From: Undaria pinnatifida | Taxonomy: Eukaryota > Sar > Phaeophyceae > Laminariales > Alariaceae | DNA length: 64,000 nt | Direction of reading: 5' to 3' | Assembly: GCA_012845835.1 (NCBI GenBank) | Contig: JABAKD010000026.1 | Span: forward strand, 15,290,533-15,354,532 | Part shown: one piece after another, positions 38,301-44,328 of the stretch | Numbering within the stretch: the stretch's first letter is position 1 | How the letters are laid out: every line of letters starts with the position of its first letter | Notes under the pieces: generated by a model | What the model saw: only the letters and a program-made list of their open reading frames with translations | Database searches by the model: none | Told to the model about the DNA's origin: nothing | Made by a program: the position numbers and the translations under genes

Positions 38301-38529
38301 TCCCACGGATCAGTACGATCTCCCAGATCATCTTGCCTGGCAAATGAATCTCGCCATTGACCATAACGACGTGAGCCCCAACGCCACGGGCATCCTCGGG
38401 GAGACGCGTGTGCCCACTCGCGACCACAGTGGGGCGCCCATCATGCACGGCATGGGTGCCATTCGCGGTGAACAAGAAGACTGTGAGTGTCACGCACCCG
38501 CGCTCCATTTTGCGGGCCTCATTACCTGA
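2289..38529 (+). CDS. Secreted LRR protein with root-cap/VWD-like domain (whole multi-exon gene)
   Basis: The span covers about 24 exons. Reconstructed order: signal peptide (residues about 1-22), short Cys segment, N-cap with [11 protein letters not shown], 16 LRRs (about 69-458), C-cap with NEDLQCVP, Cys-rich exons, then a root-cap/VWD-like domain (about 560-845). Each exon was placed by an AG acceptor, a GT donor and matching phase. The LRR introns are all phase 2, splitting the last Leu codon, and the later ones are phase 1. Summed exon lengths give 859 codons if the last exon runs to its TGA. Seen: exon motifs, phases, splice sites. Known: one-repeat-per-exon LRR genes occur in brown algae and allow exon shuffling. 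Inferred: extracellular recognition or wall-associated role, ligand unknown. Start: the only ATG giving a signal peptide with a phase-1 donor that fits the next exon. The final exon and the exon at 33.4 kb are the weakest parts. Introns reach 4.6 kb and hold MITEs and a LINE relic. Confidence 0.82.
2858..2909 (+). CDS. LRR gene exon 2: short Cys segment
   Basis: Follows a TGCTCCAG acceptor and precedes the donor GTAAGC. Enters in phase 1 and leaves in phase 2, encoding [16 protein letters not shown]. Two Cys lie just after the signal peptide, as expected at the N-terminus of an extracellular LRR protein. The 2.7-kb intron that follows carries two MITEs. Confidence 0.7.
4066..4313 (+). mobile_element. 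MITE-like element, family B, copy 1
   Basis: Bounded by TACGGTAGAGG and its near-complement CCTCTATCGTA. Shares an interior with the copy at 52.1 kb, including CTAGGCCATGGGATGTTTCA and GAGTTTTTGGGCGAGGTCTT-like text. It lies in intron 2 of the LRR gene. No coding capacity. Confidence 0.75.
4608..4876 (+). mobile_element. MITE, family A, copy 2
   Basis: 269-bp element nearly identical to the copies at 0.95 and 44.1 kb. GACC...GGTC ends are flanked on both sides by CGTG, a perfect 4-bp target-site duplication. Lies in intron 2 of the LRR gene. Confidence 0.93.
5642..5731 (+). CDS. LRR gene exon 3: LRR N-terminal cap
   Basis: 90-nt exon after a pyrimidine-rich acceptor ending TATATATAG and before the donor GTGAGT; phase 2 at both ends. 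Encodes [19 protein letters not shown] and then a [10 protein letters not shown] segment. The two Cys and amphipathic helix fit an N-cap placed directly before the first repeat. Confidence 0.85.
6376..6447 (+). CDS. LRR gene exon 4: LRR 1
   Basis: 72 nt, phase 2 in and out, acceptor GCGCAG, donor GTGAGT. Core [14 protein letters not shown] matches L-x-x-N-x-L-x-x-L-P-x-x-x-F. Confidence 0.9.
6589..6851 (+). mobile_element. Diverged family A MITE inside an LRR intron
   Basis: Ends GACCATAGCTACGGTAGG and AGCAGCCTTGATC, with the CACTCGCGCGAGTAA subterminal block of family A. About 263 bp. It sits in the intron between LRR exons 4 and 5 and accounts for most of its extra length. Confidence 0.75.
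6944..7018 (+). CDS. LRR gene exon 5: LRR 2 (75-nt type)
   Basis: 75 nt, phase 2 at both ends, acceptor GGATCAG, donor GTGAGT. Encodes [20 protein letters not shown] followed by a TLYY end. The repeat is one residue longer than the usual 24, with Asp in place of the Pro; it resembles exon 7. Confidence 0.85.
7019..10116 (+). other. LRR gene intron 5, 3.1 kb
   Basis: No exon with LRR character or a coherent splice pair was found. Open frames up to 135 codons on either strand lack motifs and overlap one another, so I treat them as chance. A short ATATATAT run lies near 9.47 kb. Confidence 0.55.
10117..10188 (+). CDS. LRR gene exon 6: LRR 3
   Basis: 72 nt, acceptor CGCGCAG, donor GTGAGT, phase 2. 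Core [14 protein letters not shown] closely resembles exon 4. Confidence 0.9.
10436..10510 (+). CDS. LRR gene exon 7: LRR 4 (75-nt type)
   Basis: 75 nt, acceptor GGAGCAG, donor GTGAGT, phase 2. Core [15 protein letters not shown] parallels exon 5. Exons 6 and 7 look like a duplicate of the exon 4-5 pair. Confidence 0.9.
11380..11640. repeat. C-rich part of the family D repeat complex
   Basis: C-rich stretch with TAGCACCACGCGTATAGCAA, reverse-complement to the G-rich arrays at 51 and 60 kb. Also holds TATAGTTTCCACGCACAAAT, matching the other copies. Lies in intron 7 of the LRR gene. Confidence 0.75.
11690..11975 (+). repeat. Family D dispersed repeat (MSFDK-type), copy 1
   Basis: Contains CCCTGTTGACCCTGATAGCT, GAGGACACACAACCCGTAAT and an ATG that opens [15 protein letters not shown]. 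The same order of blocks recurs at 31.6 and 62.5 kb. No longer frame follows, so it is annotated as a repeat. Confidence 0.85.
12111..12318. repeat. (ATGT)n microsatellite
   Basis: About 50 tandem ATGT tetranucleotides in an intron of the LRR gene. Open in several frames only because of the repeat. Confidence 0.97.
12319..12660 (+). repeat. Family C dispersed repeat, copy 1
   Basis: Starts with a GTTGTTGTTGTTCTCAC run, followed by AAGTCCGTGGTCACAGG and AGGAATACCCCAGGG. Copies occur at 56.1 and 56.7 kb. All retain an ATG-led frame with E-x-Y and TSxYSR; a relic coding tract is possible. Confidence 0.85.
13028..13640. repeat. (CCCCTT)n-type minisatellite
   Basis: Roughly 600 bases of 6-9 base C-rich units of the CCCCCTTC type, with occasional T or A variants. 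All long frames here (Pro-Ser-Pro or Gly-rich) come from the array. It abuts the LINE relic. Confidence 0.97.
13662..14075 (-). pseudogene. Non-LTR retrotransposon (LINE) reverse-transcriptase tail, broken
   Basis: Read on the minus strand, one frame gives [20 protein letters not shown], typical of the segment after the reverse transcriptase domain in RTE/I-like LINEs. A frame change near 13.89 kb leads to [14 protein letters not shown] and then a charged, Ala-rich end that runs into the C-rich minisatellite. This frameshift and the lack of any upstream RT or endonuclease domain mark it as a 5'-truncated dead copy. It sits in intron 7 of the LRR gene, antisense to it. The family call rests on recognised motifs, not a search. 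Confidence 0.7.
14806..14895. repeat. 14-bp tandem repeat
   Basis: Five to six copies of AGTATGATTTAGCA with A/T and A/G variants, in intron 7 of the LRR gene. Confidence 0.9.
15147..15218 (+). CDS. LRR gene exon 8: LRR 5
   Basis: 72 nt, acceptor GCTCAG, donor GTGAGC, phase 2. Core [14 protein letters not shown]. Confidence 0.92.
16182..16253 (+). CDS. LRR gene exon 9: LRR 6
   Basis: 72 nt, acceptor CATCCAG, donor GTGAGA, phase 2. Core [14 protein letters not shown]; Ala replaces the usual Pro position by a one-residue shift (AP for P). Confidence 0.9.
17446..17510 (+). pseudogene. Frameshifted LRR exon relic
   Basis: Just upstream of exon 10, the sequence after GTCAAG gives YLFGNELTN, then in the next frame TVPSGVANL. 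Together they look like an LRR exon closely related to exon 10 but broken by a one-base shift and lacking a GTGAG donor. It would lie within the intron that precedes exon 10. Confidence 0.7.
17521..17592 (+). CDS. LRR gene exon 10: LRR 7
   Basis: 72 nt, acceptor CATCAG, donor GTGAGC, phase 2. Core [14 protein letters not shown]. Confidence 0.92.
18465..18536 (+). CDS. LRR gene exon 11: LRR 8
   Basis: 72 nt, acceptor CATGCAG, donor GTGAGC, phase 2. Core [14 protein letters not shown]. Confidence 0.92.
20056..20127 (+). CDS. LRR gene exon 12: LRR 9
   Basis: 72 nt, acceptor CTACCAG, donor GTGAGT, phase 2. Core [14 protein letters not shown]; its GSLSY end matches exon 10. Confidence 0.92.
20449..20678 (+). 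mobile_element. Composite MITE-like element with family A-type ends
   Basis: Begins GATCAACGCTACGGTAATGG and ends with the complement of GATCAAGGCTACGGTAGG. A further right-end-like GTCGTAGCCTTGAT lies inside at about 20.60 kb, and the interior has an inverted GGGTCAAAGCCAAAAAA pair. It looks like a diverged or partly duplicated relative of family A. Confidence 0.65.
21068..21135. repeat. 35-bp direct duplication
   Basis: CCTGAAG followed by CTTCTGGACAAGCCGCTG occurs twice with a 35-base period. An open minus-strand frame of 167 codons crosses it but shows no recognisable domain. Confidence 0.8.
21302..21372 (-). other. tRNA-like sequence, possible SINE head
   Basis: On the minus strand GGTGGTCTAAC is followed about 40 bases later by GTAGGTTCGAGTCTTAC. 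The latter folds as a 5-bp T stem with a standard 7-base T loop (B box). No matching acceptor stem is seen, so this is more likely a tRNA-derived SINE fragment or tRNA relic than a working tRNA. Confidence 0.4.
21601..21672 (+). CDS. LRR gene exon 13: LRR 10
   Basis: 72 nt, acceptor CAATCAG, donor GTGAGC, phase 2. Core [14 protein letters not shown]. Confidence 0.93.
22755..22826 (+). CDS. LRR gene exon 14: LRR 11
   Basis: 72 nt, acceptor TTATTCAG, donor GTGAGC, phase 2. Core [14 protein letters not shown]. Confidence 0.93.
23187..23473 (+). mobile_element. Diverged family A MITE in an LRR intron
   Basis: Left end GACTAATGCTACGGTAGC and right end GCCGCTTCCATGATC, with internal GAGTGGCTCAGA and GGTACAGAGTCACTCG blocks of family A. 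About 287 bp, in the intron after exon 14. The open frame across it is incidental. Confidence 0.7.
24213..24284 (+). CDS. LRR gene exon 15: LRR 12
   Basis: 72 nt, acceptor TATTGCAG, donor GTGAGT, phase 2. Core [14 protein letters not shown]; its L-H-x-L end resembles exon 8. Confidence 0.93.
25450..25521 (+). CDS. LRR gene exon 16: LRR 13
   Basis: 72 nt, acceptor TTTCCTAG, donor GTGAGC, phase 2. Core [14 protein letters not shown]. Confidence 0.92.
25522..29391 (+). other. LRR gene intron 16, 3.9 kb
   Basis: No further LRR exon was found. It holds the tandem repeats at 27.27-27.84 kb. Frames of 93-117 codons at 28.45-29.06 kb show no domain I recognise. A TATATAA motif lies at about 27.10 kb without a supported gene behind it. 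Confidence 0.5.
27271..27844. repeat. Tandem repeat, about 190-bp unit x3
   Basis: Three copies starting TTGGACCACTTCGTTTTCGC at 27271, 27457 and 27654, each with CGAAAGCACCCGTCTCGTCC and GTCCTAGCATGTATCATTTG. A fragment GCTTGGACCACTT at 27.11 kb may be a fourth, truncated copy. Confidence 0.93.
29392..29463 (+). CDS. LRR gene exon 17: LRR 14
   Basis: 72 nt, acceptor CATACCAG, donor GTGAGT, phase 2. Core [14 protein letters not shown]; Ser replaces Pro at the usual L-P position. Confidence 0.9.
30252..30323 (+). CDS. LRR gene exon 18: LRR 15
   Basis: 72 nt, acceptor TTCATCAG, donor GTGAGT, phase 2. Core [14 protein letters not shown]. The junction codon is GT|G (Val) rather than Leu, and the Pro is lost: the most diverged repeat of the array. 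Confidence 0.88.
31363..31443 (+). CDS. LRR gene exon 19: LRR 16 (81 nt)
   Basis: Acceptor TTAATCAG, donor GTGAGT, phase 2. Core [14 protein letters not shown] followed by GSGTSLQY: three codons longer than the standard repeat, with the extra residues in the convex loop. Last full repeat before the C-cap. Confidence 0.9.
31570..31850 (+). repeat. Family D dispersed repeat, copy 2
   Basis: Same block order as at 11.7 kb: ATTGTTTCCGCGCACAGACT, CACCCTGTTGACCCTGATAG, GAGGACACATAACCCGTAAT, then ATG opening [19 protein letters not shown]. In the intron between exons 19 and 20 of the LRR gene. Confidence 0.88.
32074..32115 (+). CDS. LRR gene exon 20: LRR C-terminal cap
   Basis: 42 nt, acceptor CTGCCTAG, donor GTAAGT, phase 2 at both ends. 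Encodes [13 protein letters not shown]; the N-x-x-L-x-C-V-P pattern is the usual closing half-repeat of extracellular LRR proteins. Confidence 0.85.
32325..32450 (-). repeat. Family D repeat, inverted copy
   Basis: Reverse complement of the core at 31.7-31.83 kb: CACTCCAGCTGTGAGATCGA, GTCGAAACTCATCTTTGCAA and GTGTGTCCTCATTAAGGATA. Together with copy 2 it forms an inverted pair flanking the C-cap exon. Confidence 0.88.
33362..33444 (+). CDS. LRR gene exon 21 (tentative linker)
   Basis: After acceptor CCTGTGCAG it encodes [19 protein letters not shown] followed by VVVTAGFC, entering in phase 2 as the C-cap exon requires. A phase-1 exit is needed. Two donors fit: GTCTGT after base 33444 or GTGTAA after 33453, and both are weak. 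Chosen because no better phase 2-to-1 exon is visible between the C-cap and the next Cys exon. Confidence 0.45.
33465..33715 (+). mobile_element. Decayed family A MITE fragment
   Basis: GATGGAGGGTCACTTTTGAG, GTGAGGTACAGAGCCAGCTG and GACGAAAAGGGGGCTGCC resemble the ordered blocks of family A, but the ends are eroded. Confidence 0.4.
34145..34222 (+). CDS. LRR gene exon 22: small Cys-rich exon
   Basis: 78 nt, phase 1 at both ends, acceptor CTAAACAG, donor GTGAGA. Encodes [15 protein letters not shown] then [10 protein letters not shown]. Four Cys with G-Y-x-C look EGF-like but too short for a full EGF module. Confidence 0.65.
35747..35848 (+). CDS. LRR gene exon 23: Cys-rich exon
   Basis: 102 nt, phase 1 at both ends, acceptor GTTTACAG, donor GTGAGG. 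Encodes [19 protein letters not shown] and then [14 protein letters not shown]. Joined to the next exon it gives PGAC-G-DPH, so the split Gly codon restores the GDPH motif. Without splicing the frame would stop at 35877. Confidence 0.78.
36631..36878. repeat. 124-bp tandem duplication
   Basis: GGAACCGTGACGTGCCCCGT starts both copies (36631 and 36755), and each ends CCCTTGCTTGGCTTGTCAGG. Over 90 per cent alike, in intron 23 of the LRR gene. Confidence 0.93.
37028..37297 (+). mobile_element. MITE, family A, copy 3
   Basis: 270 bp, GACCCAGGCTACGGTAGG at left, GGTC at right, flanked by ATAA on both sides (perfect 4-bp duplication). In intron 23, upstream of the root-cap-like exon. Confidence 0.93.
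37628..38529 (+). CDS. LRR gene exon 24: root-cap / VWD-like domain
   Basis: Starts after a strong acceptor (CCTACTTCCTTCCAAG), phase 1, and encodes [26 protein letters not shown], then downstream [15 protein letters not shown] and [13 protein letters not shown]. This order (GDPH, F-D-F-T-G, H-L-N, G-I-L-G-E-T, M-x-x-G-E) is that of the plant root-cap/LEA-like family, related to von Willebrand D. Those domains are extracellular. The sequence is more GC-rich and constrained than its surroundings. The frame runs to a TGA at 38527-38529, but a good donor GTGAGT follows base 38482 (phase 1). Splicing there would complete a Tyr codon as in the family's G-E-D-E-Y motif, so the true end may lie in another exon. 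Confidence 0.88.
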
Positions 38530-38612
38530 TGCCCTTGCGACGTCGATATACGGACAAGAGTGCTGAGAAGACTGTGCTACTTTTCTCTCGTCATGTAGAA
38601 TGCCTGACACAG

Positions 38613-38656
38613 ATTGTGAGGTTTACTGTAAGGTTCATCGCGTTCGAGCCGGATAA
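38613..38656 (+). CDS. Alternative last exon of LRR gene, option 1
   Basis: If the donor after 38482 is used, acceptor TGACACAG here gives Tyr-CEVYCKVHRVRAG and then TAA. It has two Cys, as family C-termini often do, but the 130-base intron would be the shortest in the gene. Confidence 0.3.
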
Positions 38657-39415
38657 TGCGTCGTCGTGTACCATATCTTGGAGAGAATACGTTTGCCTCC
38701 GTGACTGGCAACGTCCATTTCGTTTCCGTTTTGAAACTTTACAAAATATTCTCACGATTGGCCCTGAAGAGTGTGCTGACGGAGGTTTTCTGCAGAATTT
38801 TTGCCAGCTGTGAGGTTGGAGCGATACTCCTGAACATGTACAGAACACCCGAGAATGTTCGTTGTTTATCCAGCCGGATGTTTGTCGTAGCCAATACTCC
38901 TAGAAGTACCAGCCACTTTGCGTATAGCTCTCCACAACTTTGACGTGCCTCGACAGCCACACACCACACAAAACCATCTGAACTGAGTTTTTCATTTTGT
39001 ACTAACCTTCCACCTCGAACCGGTTGCGATCTATGGCTTCAAACAGATCGCGTCAGAGGACCGCTAGATGTGTTCTTCTCTCAAGACCAGCACCACGACC
39101 ATTAGAGTTCCACACGTGCTTTTCGGCCCCAACGGACCTTCATGCTCTACGAACGACCCTTCGATACTGAAAAAAGTGTCAGGGCCAGAGAGTGCAGATA
39201 GACGCACTCGTGGCACGTAATGTGGGCTCCGTCTCTTCTGAATCTTGTTGGGGCGGCTGAGGGTAACTTCGTGTGTTCATGCGGCGTCTTCACCATATGT
39301 ACCGCGTGTGCGGTATGTGCCAGGGATTTCCTCGCCGTTCTTGCACAAATTTTGCCCCATCCGTGATGGCGGGGCGTGAGAATAACAGACGCCATAGTCA
39401 AAAACATGTCGGCAG

Positions 39416-39570
39416 ACCCCCCCCCGCTCGCCCTGACGAAGGGTGACCTCGACGAGAGTTCAGGAACTCTTTACAGTATTTGTAATTTCGACGTGTTTAT
39501 TGCACTTCATCATTCTGTTTATCGTGCTAGCAACTCTTTTTACTGCAACGTTGGCATGGACGTCGGGTAG
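39416..39570 (+). CDS. Alternative last exon of LRR gene, option 2
   Basis: Acceptor GTCGGCAG, phase 1. Encodes Tyr-PPPLALTKGDLDESSGTLYS, then ICNFDVF and a stop after VGMDVG. The SGTLYSICNF segment resembles the T-S-S-L-F-S-x-D-C end of root-cap domains. Competes with option 1 and with no splicing. Confidence 0.27.
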
Positions 39571-41987
39571 TTTTGATGTCGTGGAGCCTGTAACGGTTCA
39601 ATCAAATGAAAGTGGAATCTTCAGGAATTCATTCGTACGGGGTTATTCATCTGATCTCATGTTTTGGCGGGAAATATATATGAGGGATTGGAGGATAATG
39701 GCAGGGCCATCTCTGTGTGAGATGTAGATGCGTGCGACCATAGAGGTGAACAATTTTGTTTTCGAGATTTCTCTGATTTGAGAGGTCAAGACCTCTCCAA
39801 AAACAATTTTGGAGACAATATAATTGCCATGTACCTGACGAAAAATTCAGTGGCCTTTGAATAGGAATCACGACGAAAACCACGATCTATTTCGGACGAC
39901 TTTGGGTTGAAGATCCTCCCGTCATTAAGAAAACTCTTCAAGCGAAAAGTGATTCCTCTCTATATCGTAGACTGATCGTTAGTACGAAAACATCGTACAT
40001 GGGATCATGGTTGTGTCCATGTTTTCTATCTTGGCAGAGTTAATTCGCATTCAGGAGATACGCGCGTTTGTTTGTTTCCACGTCGGTTTTCGTGAGAGTT
40101 TTGAAGATCGCCGTCCAATATTTACATTTGCTACGTATTTTAGACCACTACTGTTTGTTTGATTATTTATTGTTTGACCGAGCAAATGTGGCAATATATC
40201 GACGCTTCTCCAAAGCGGGTAAAATACATCAAGAGTGCTGCTGATGCCCTTTGAGGTTGTTCGTCGTGTTTGGCGTGTTAGCTAGGTGAATCGTGCGTCG
40301 TGACGGGAATGCTCACGACTCATCCCCCCCTCCCCCCTTTAGACGCTAATATATTGACTTTGGGTTGTGCTTGCAGACAAGTCTGATCCAATATCCGGTG
40401 TTCGGGGTGTGTAACAGTGACATGTGCGGAGATACAGGGGCACTCAAGGTCTCACGAACAGGTACAATTTGATTGGTACGCGATGTGACCCCGGCGTAAC
40501 GAATGCCGTATATGACAACACCACAGAACGTTAATATATATACCACTTTTTACATATCCCAATCTCATATTCTCTCACTTGTGATTGATTCCACGTGCAT
40601 CGAGAACCATCTTCCTGTGAGCCATCATACACCCACTGAACCTGCAGGCTAGATTATGCTAGCATGATCGCACGACAAATGGAGTGCTGCGTCGGGTCGT
40701 AAGGTACTTGAACCCCTTTAGAGCCCCCGGACCCCTCCCTGTACTAAATCCAACGTATGTTGTCCCCAAAAAGGCGTTTCCAGTTTTAAAGGGGTTAAAG
40801 ACCTGGAGCCGGGCGATAAACATGGATTGCTCGGTTTCTCTGCAACACGACACAACAATGATGCCCAACATTACAATGTCGCCTCCAAAGCGTGAGTATT
40901 CCAGATTGCTGTAATCAGGATGCTGTGGCGTGCTGTCAGGGCGAAATAGAGGGCATCCACCAACACTGAGCCGATTTTCAAATATGAGTCGTGAACACGG
41001 CATGTGGGCATACGTAGTAAGCCAAACTGTGTACTACAACATGCGTTGTATTACTCCAGAAGATTCGATCGTCTTTTCAATTCCGTTGATTCTGGTTCAT
41101 GTCTGGTTGCCTTCGTTACTTCGCTGTTTCGCGCACAATGACTCACTAGGTTTCTTAGATAGCACTTGCTGTCGGAAGTACACTACATACGATCATCAAT
41201 CCTGATACTACGCAAGTTTCAGGGCATTTAGCTCACAAATCAAATCAATCGCCTCAACACCAAAGACGCACAAAAAAACGGTTTTCCACACCATGCCCCC
41301 AGAACAATATTTTTGGGCCTCTAATGGGTGGTGGGTACGAGATTCCCCCGCACCCCTCCACACCCCACATAACGACAAATACTTGTATAAATATAACAAG
41401 GCCGTCACCCAGTTTCTTGTACTCCGAGTATATAACAACCCTGCGCTAAATTATCTATAATTGAGAGAGGGGACATAGTTCAGGTGCAATCCGCGTAGCA
41501 CCTGAGTCGACGTGATCACGGGCTGTGACTCCCCAAGCTACTGCAGAAGAGACAGAGAAAAAAAGTGAGAGTGGCCACGGTGAGATCAGTTTACGTGGGT
41601 GGGGCGGGGGGGGGGGGGGTCTTACCAGCCCCCTTCGATAAGAGCTTGGCTAGAACGCGTCTGGGAAATGCGAGCAGAAGACACTCGAGTTCATTTACTG
41701 CTGCCTGTACAACTTCATCGACGGCTCATAAAGGGAGGATGGCGAGGCCAAAACATGGGTAGCAGAACACATACCGGGAAAGCAACACCTCAGAAACACT
41801 ACACCTGTCCTCACGCGCGCAAGTAGGACTCGCAAAAAAGAGTCATTTCTTTAGGCCTGAAAGCGGCGTCAAAGTGCACGTCATCTACACCATACATCAA
41901 CGTGTCCCTGATTGCTATATTCCTCCAACCCTGTAGAGTGGGTGTGGAAGTACTCTATGTCGCACGACGTAAAACGGCGGCATGCCA

Positions 41988-42235
41988 GACCAAGGCTACG
42001 GTAGGGGGGGTATCCCCGTTTTCACTAGCGTGGTTGAGCCACTCGCACGAGTGGCTCTGTACCTCACGGATGAAAATGATTTAGGCAGTTGTTTTGGATC
42101 ATCTTAGGTTACCTTTGCATCGCGGATTGAAGAAAACGTAAGATAGCAAAATAACAAAGGGGTTACTCGCGCGAGTGACCCCTAGCCACTGAAATTCAAG
42201 GCCCAAAAAGGGACCCCCCTACCGTAGCCTTGGTC
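41988..42235 (-). mobile_element. MITE, family A, reverse orientation
   Basis: 248 bp with ends GACCAAGGCTACGGTAGG and CTACCGTAGCCTTGGTC, flanked by GCCA on both sides (perfect 4-bp duplication). Interior is the reverse complement of copies 1-3, with some loss. Confidence 0.93.
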
Positions 42236-43803
42236 GCCACTTCGTTGGCTCTGAGCAAAATAGATGCCAACCGAGCATGTGAGATTCAAAGAATGCTTTT
42301 ACCTAATCGAGGCAGTAAGTCGGCGGTGGCGACAAAGCTGCGAAGGCGCAAAGGAAATGCTGTCAGAGCCCCTGGTAGAACGTCGAACGTCTCCCAGCAG
42401 ACGGGCTAGTTTGCAGAGCTCTAGTAGCACGCCGTAAGGTCTCGCGGCAGAAGAAGGGATCTGATGAGTAAGACGACTCACGGTCAGACGAGCAACACTG
42501 AGACGATAGCCGAAGGTTGTCTGTCGTGGACAGGCATTGGGAAGCAGGCCGAAAGCAAGTGCTTGACAACCAAAGTATTTTTTTTGGATTTTTAAGTAAC
42601 TTCGAGGGGTCTTGTTCTCTAAGCACAATACTTCCACAGTCGTCGCCGGCCCATCATCAGACATTATTGCGCCTGAAGAACCTCACCCTATCCATCGGTA
42701 CTGGTATATATTATCTCAACCAATCTATTGGTATGTAGAACATCTGAGTGTACAGTAAAAAAAATTTACAATCACGCAATCCTTGGCTTCGAGACCAGTA
42801 TCGAGAAGGGACAATTCAATACATAACCAGAATAAAAAGAAAAAACGGCCCTCCGGGGGGAGAAGGGTGTGTGTGGTGTGCGGAGACGTTTTGAAACCTA
42901 TCCCAGAACGAAAATGACGGGGGTAGGAAAGCCTATTGCTGACGGTAGCGCCCGTGGAATGACGCTACGTAGGGCTTTGGCGTGTTTGGCTTATTCTGTG
43001 AACTCGGGATCAGTAGAACGGCAGCGCTATGGGTGGGCGGAAGAAGCTCGACACTGCCATACGTAGATTGGAGGTAAATCAGATACATTATTTGTTGAAA
43101 GCGGTGAGAATATGTCCGCTGGATCGGAAGTCGGAAGATACATATGATATGATTAGTATGATATAACATGAAAGAAGCGAACCCAGCAGGGTGGTGAGCG
43201 AATGAAGGCGAGGTGAACGGTTGCATGAAAACACCAGCGAGTCGGCTCCTGGATTTCTTATGTTGAATTGGGAACATCTTATCACACCGGCCTCCTGGTA
43301 TGAATATTCGTGTGGAAACACACACAAAATATCAGCCCCACGGGTTGAATCCCAAATAATGCTCCAAGTACACCGTAAAATTCTTCATTCAGAAAGTTCA
43401 CCTCTTCACTTCGAGTGAAAGAAGCTACTCCACTTTTATTCCATGGAGGCGGGCAGTGATGAATGGGATTGCAGAAATTGGCATCGTAAACCAGGGGTCA
43501 CGGGACCCTGACCACACCATACTCCACCAGACGTCAAACGACACAGAAACCTTGATAACTTGAGATGGACATCCAACGCCTGTTTCACTCATTACATACG
43601 AAATATCATGAACCACCGTCCTACATGCATCCCAATGTAACCCGACAACCCCCTTCACTGCTCCGAAAACGAATTAATTGAACTTTAAAATGCCCTAAGC
43701 GTAAAAAGCAATGGCCAAGATGGTAGCGACATCACATTTTACATGAATGGAAACCTAAGGGCGGCGTTAATATACCAGAGTAACGCAGCAGTACAGCATG
43801 TCG

Positions 43804-43882
43804 CCAAGGCTACGGTAAGGATTCCCTTTCTTTTCAATCCCCTGGTTTGAGCCACAAACGCGAGTGACTCTGTACCTCACTG
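43804..43882 (-). mobile_element. Family A MITE, solo end
   Basis: CCAAGGCTACGGTAAGG followed by TTTGAGCCACAAACGCGAGT and GACTCTGTACCTCACTGG. Only the right half of a reverse-oriented copy is present; the other end is missing. Confidence 0.7.
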
Positions 43883-44059
43883 GCAAACGTTAATGGGGGC
43901 TTAAGGGGGGCAGCGTAGCTTACCATTCCATACCGAATATTCGTAGCGGAAAAGTCAAGTAGCACGGACTCTAAATAACTCAAATGAACACGAGGATCAC
44001 CAGCAAGAATGCCCCAGGGCCACTCCTACAAAAGCTTTCAAAACATCATAACCCCCCTG

Positions 44060-44328
44060 GACCCAGGCTACGGTAGGGGGGTCCCCTTTTGGGCCTTTTG
44101 TTTCAGTGGCTAGGGGTCACTCGCGCGAGTAACCCCTTAGTTACTATGCAATCTTACGTTTTCTTTATGTTTTACATTGACGACATCAATCCGCAATGCA
44201 AAGGTGATCTAAGCTGCGGCAAACCAAGTTCCTAAACCATCTTCATCCGTAGGGTACAGAGCTACTCGTGCGAGTGGCTCAAACACACCAGTGAAAATGG
44301 GGGTACCCCCCCTACCGTAGCCTTGGTC
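44060..44328 (+). mobile_element. MITE, family A, copy 4
   Basis: 269 bp, nearly identical to copies 1 and 2, flanked by CCTG on both sides (perfect 4-bp duplication). Confidence 0.93.

Noticed and set aside
39443-39727. Hydrophobic frame that looks like a membrane helix (LLHFIILFIVLATLFTATLAW region)
   Set aside because: It lies in a different frame from the candidate last exon of the LRR gene and no phase-compatible acceptor joins it well.
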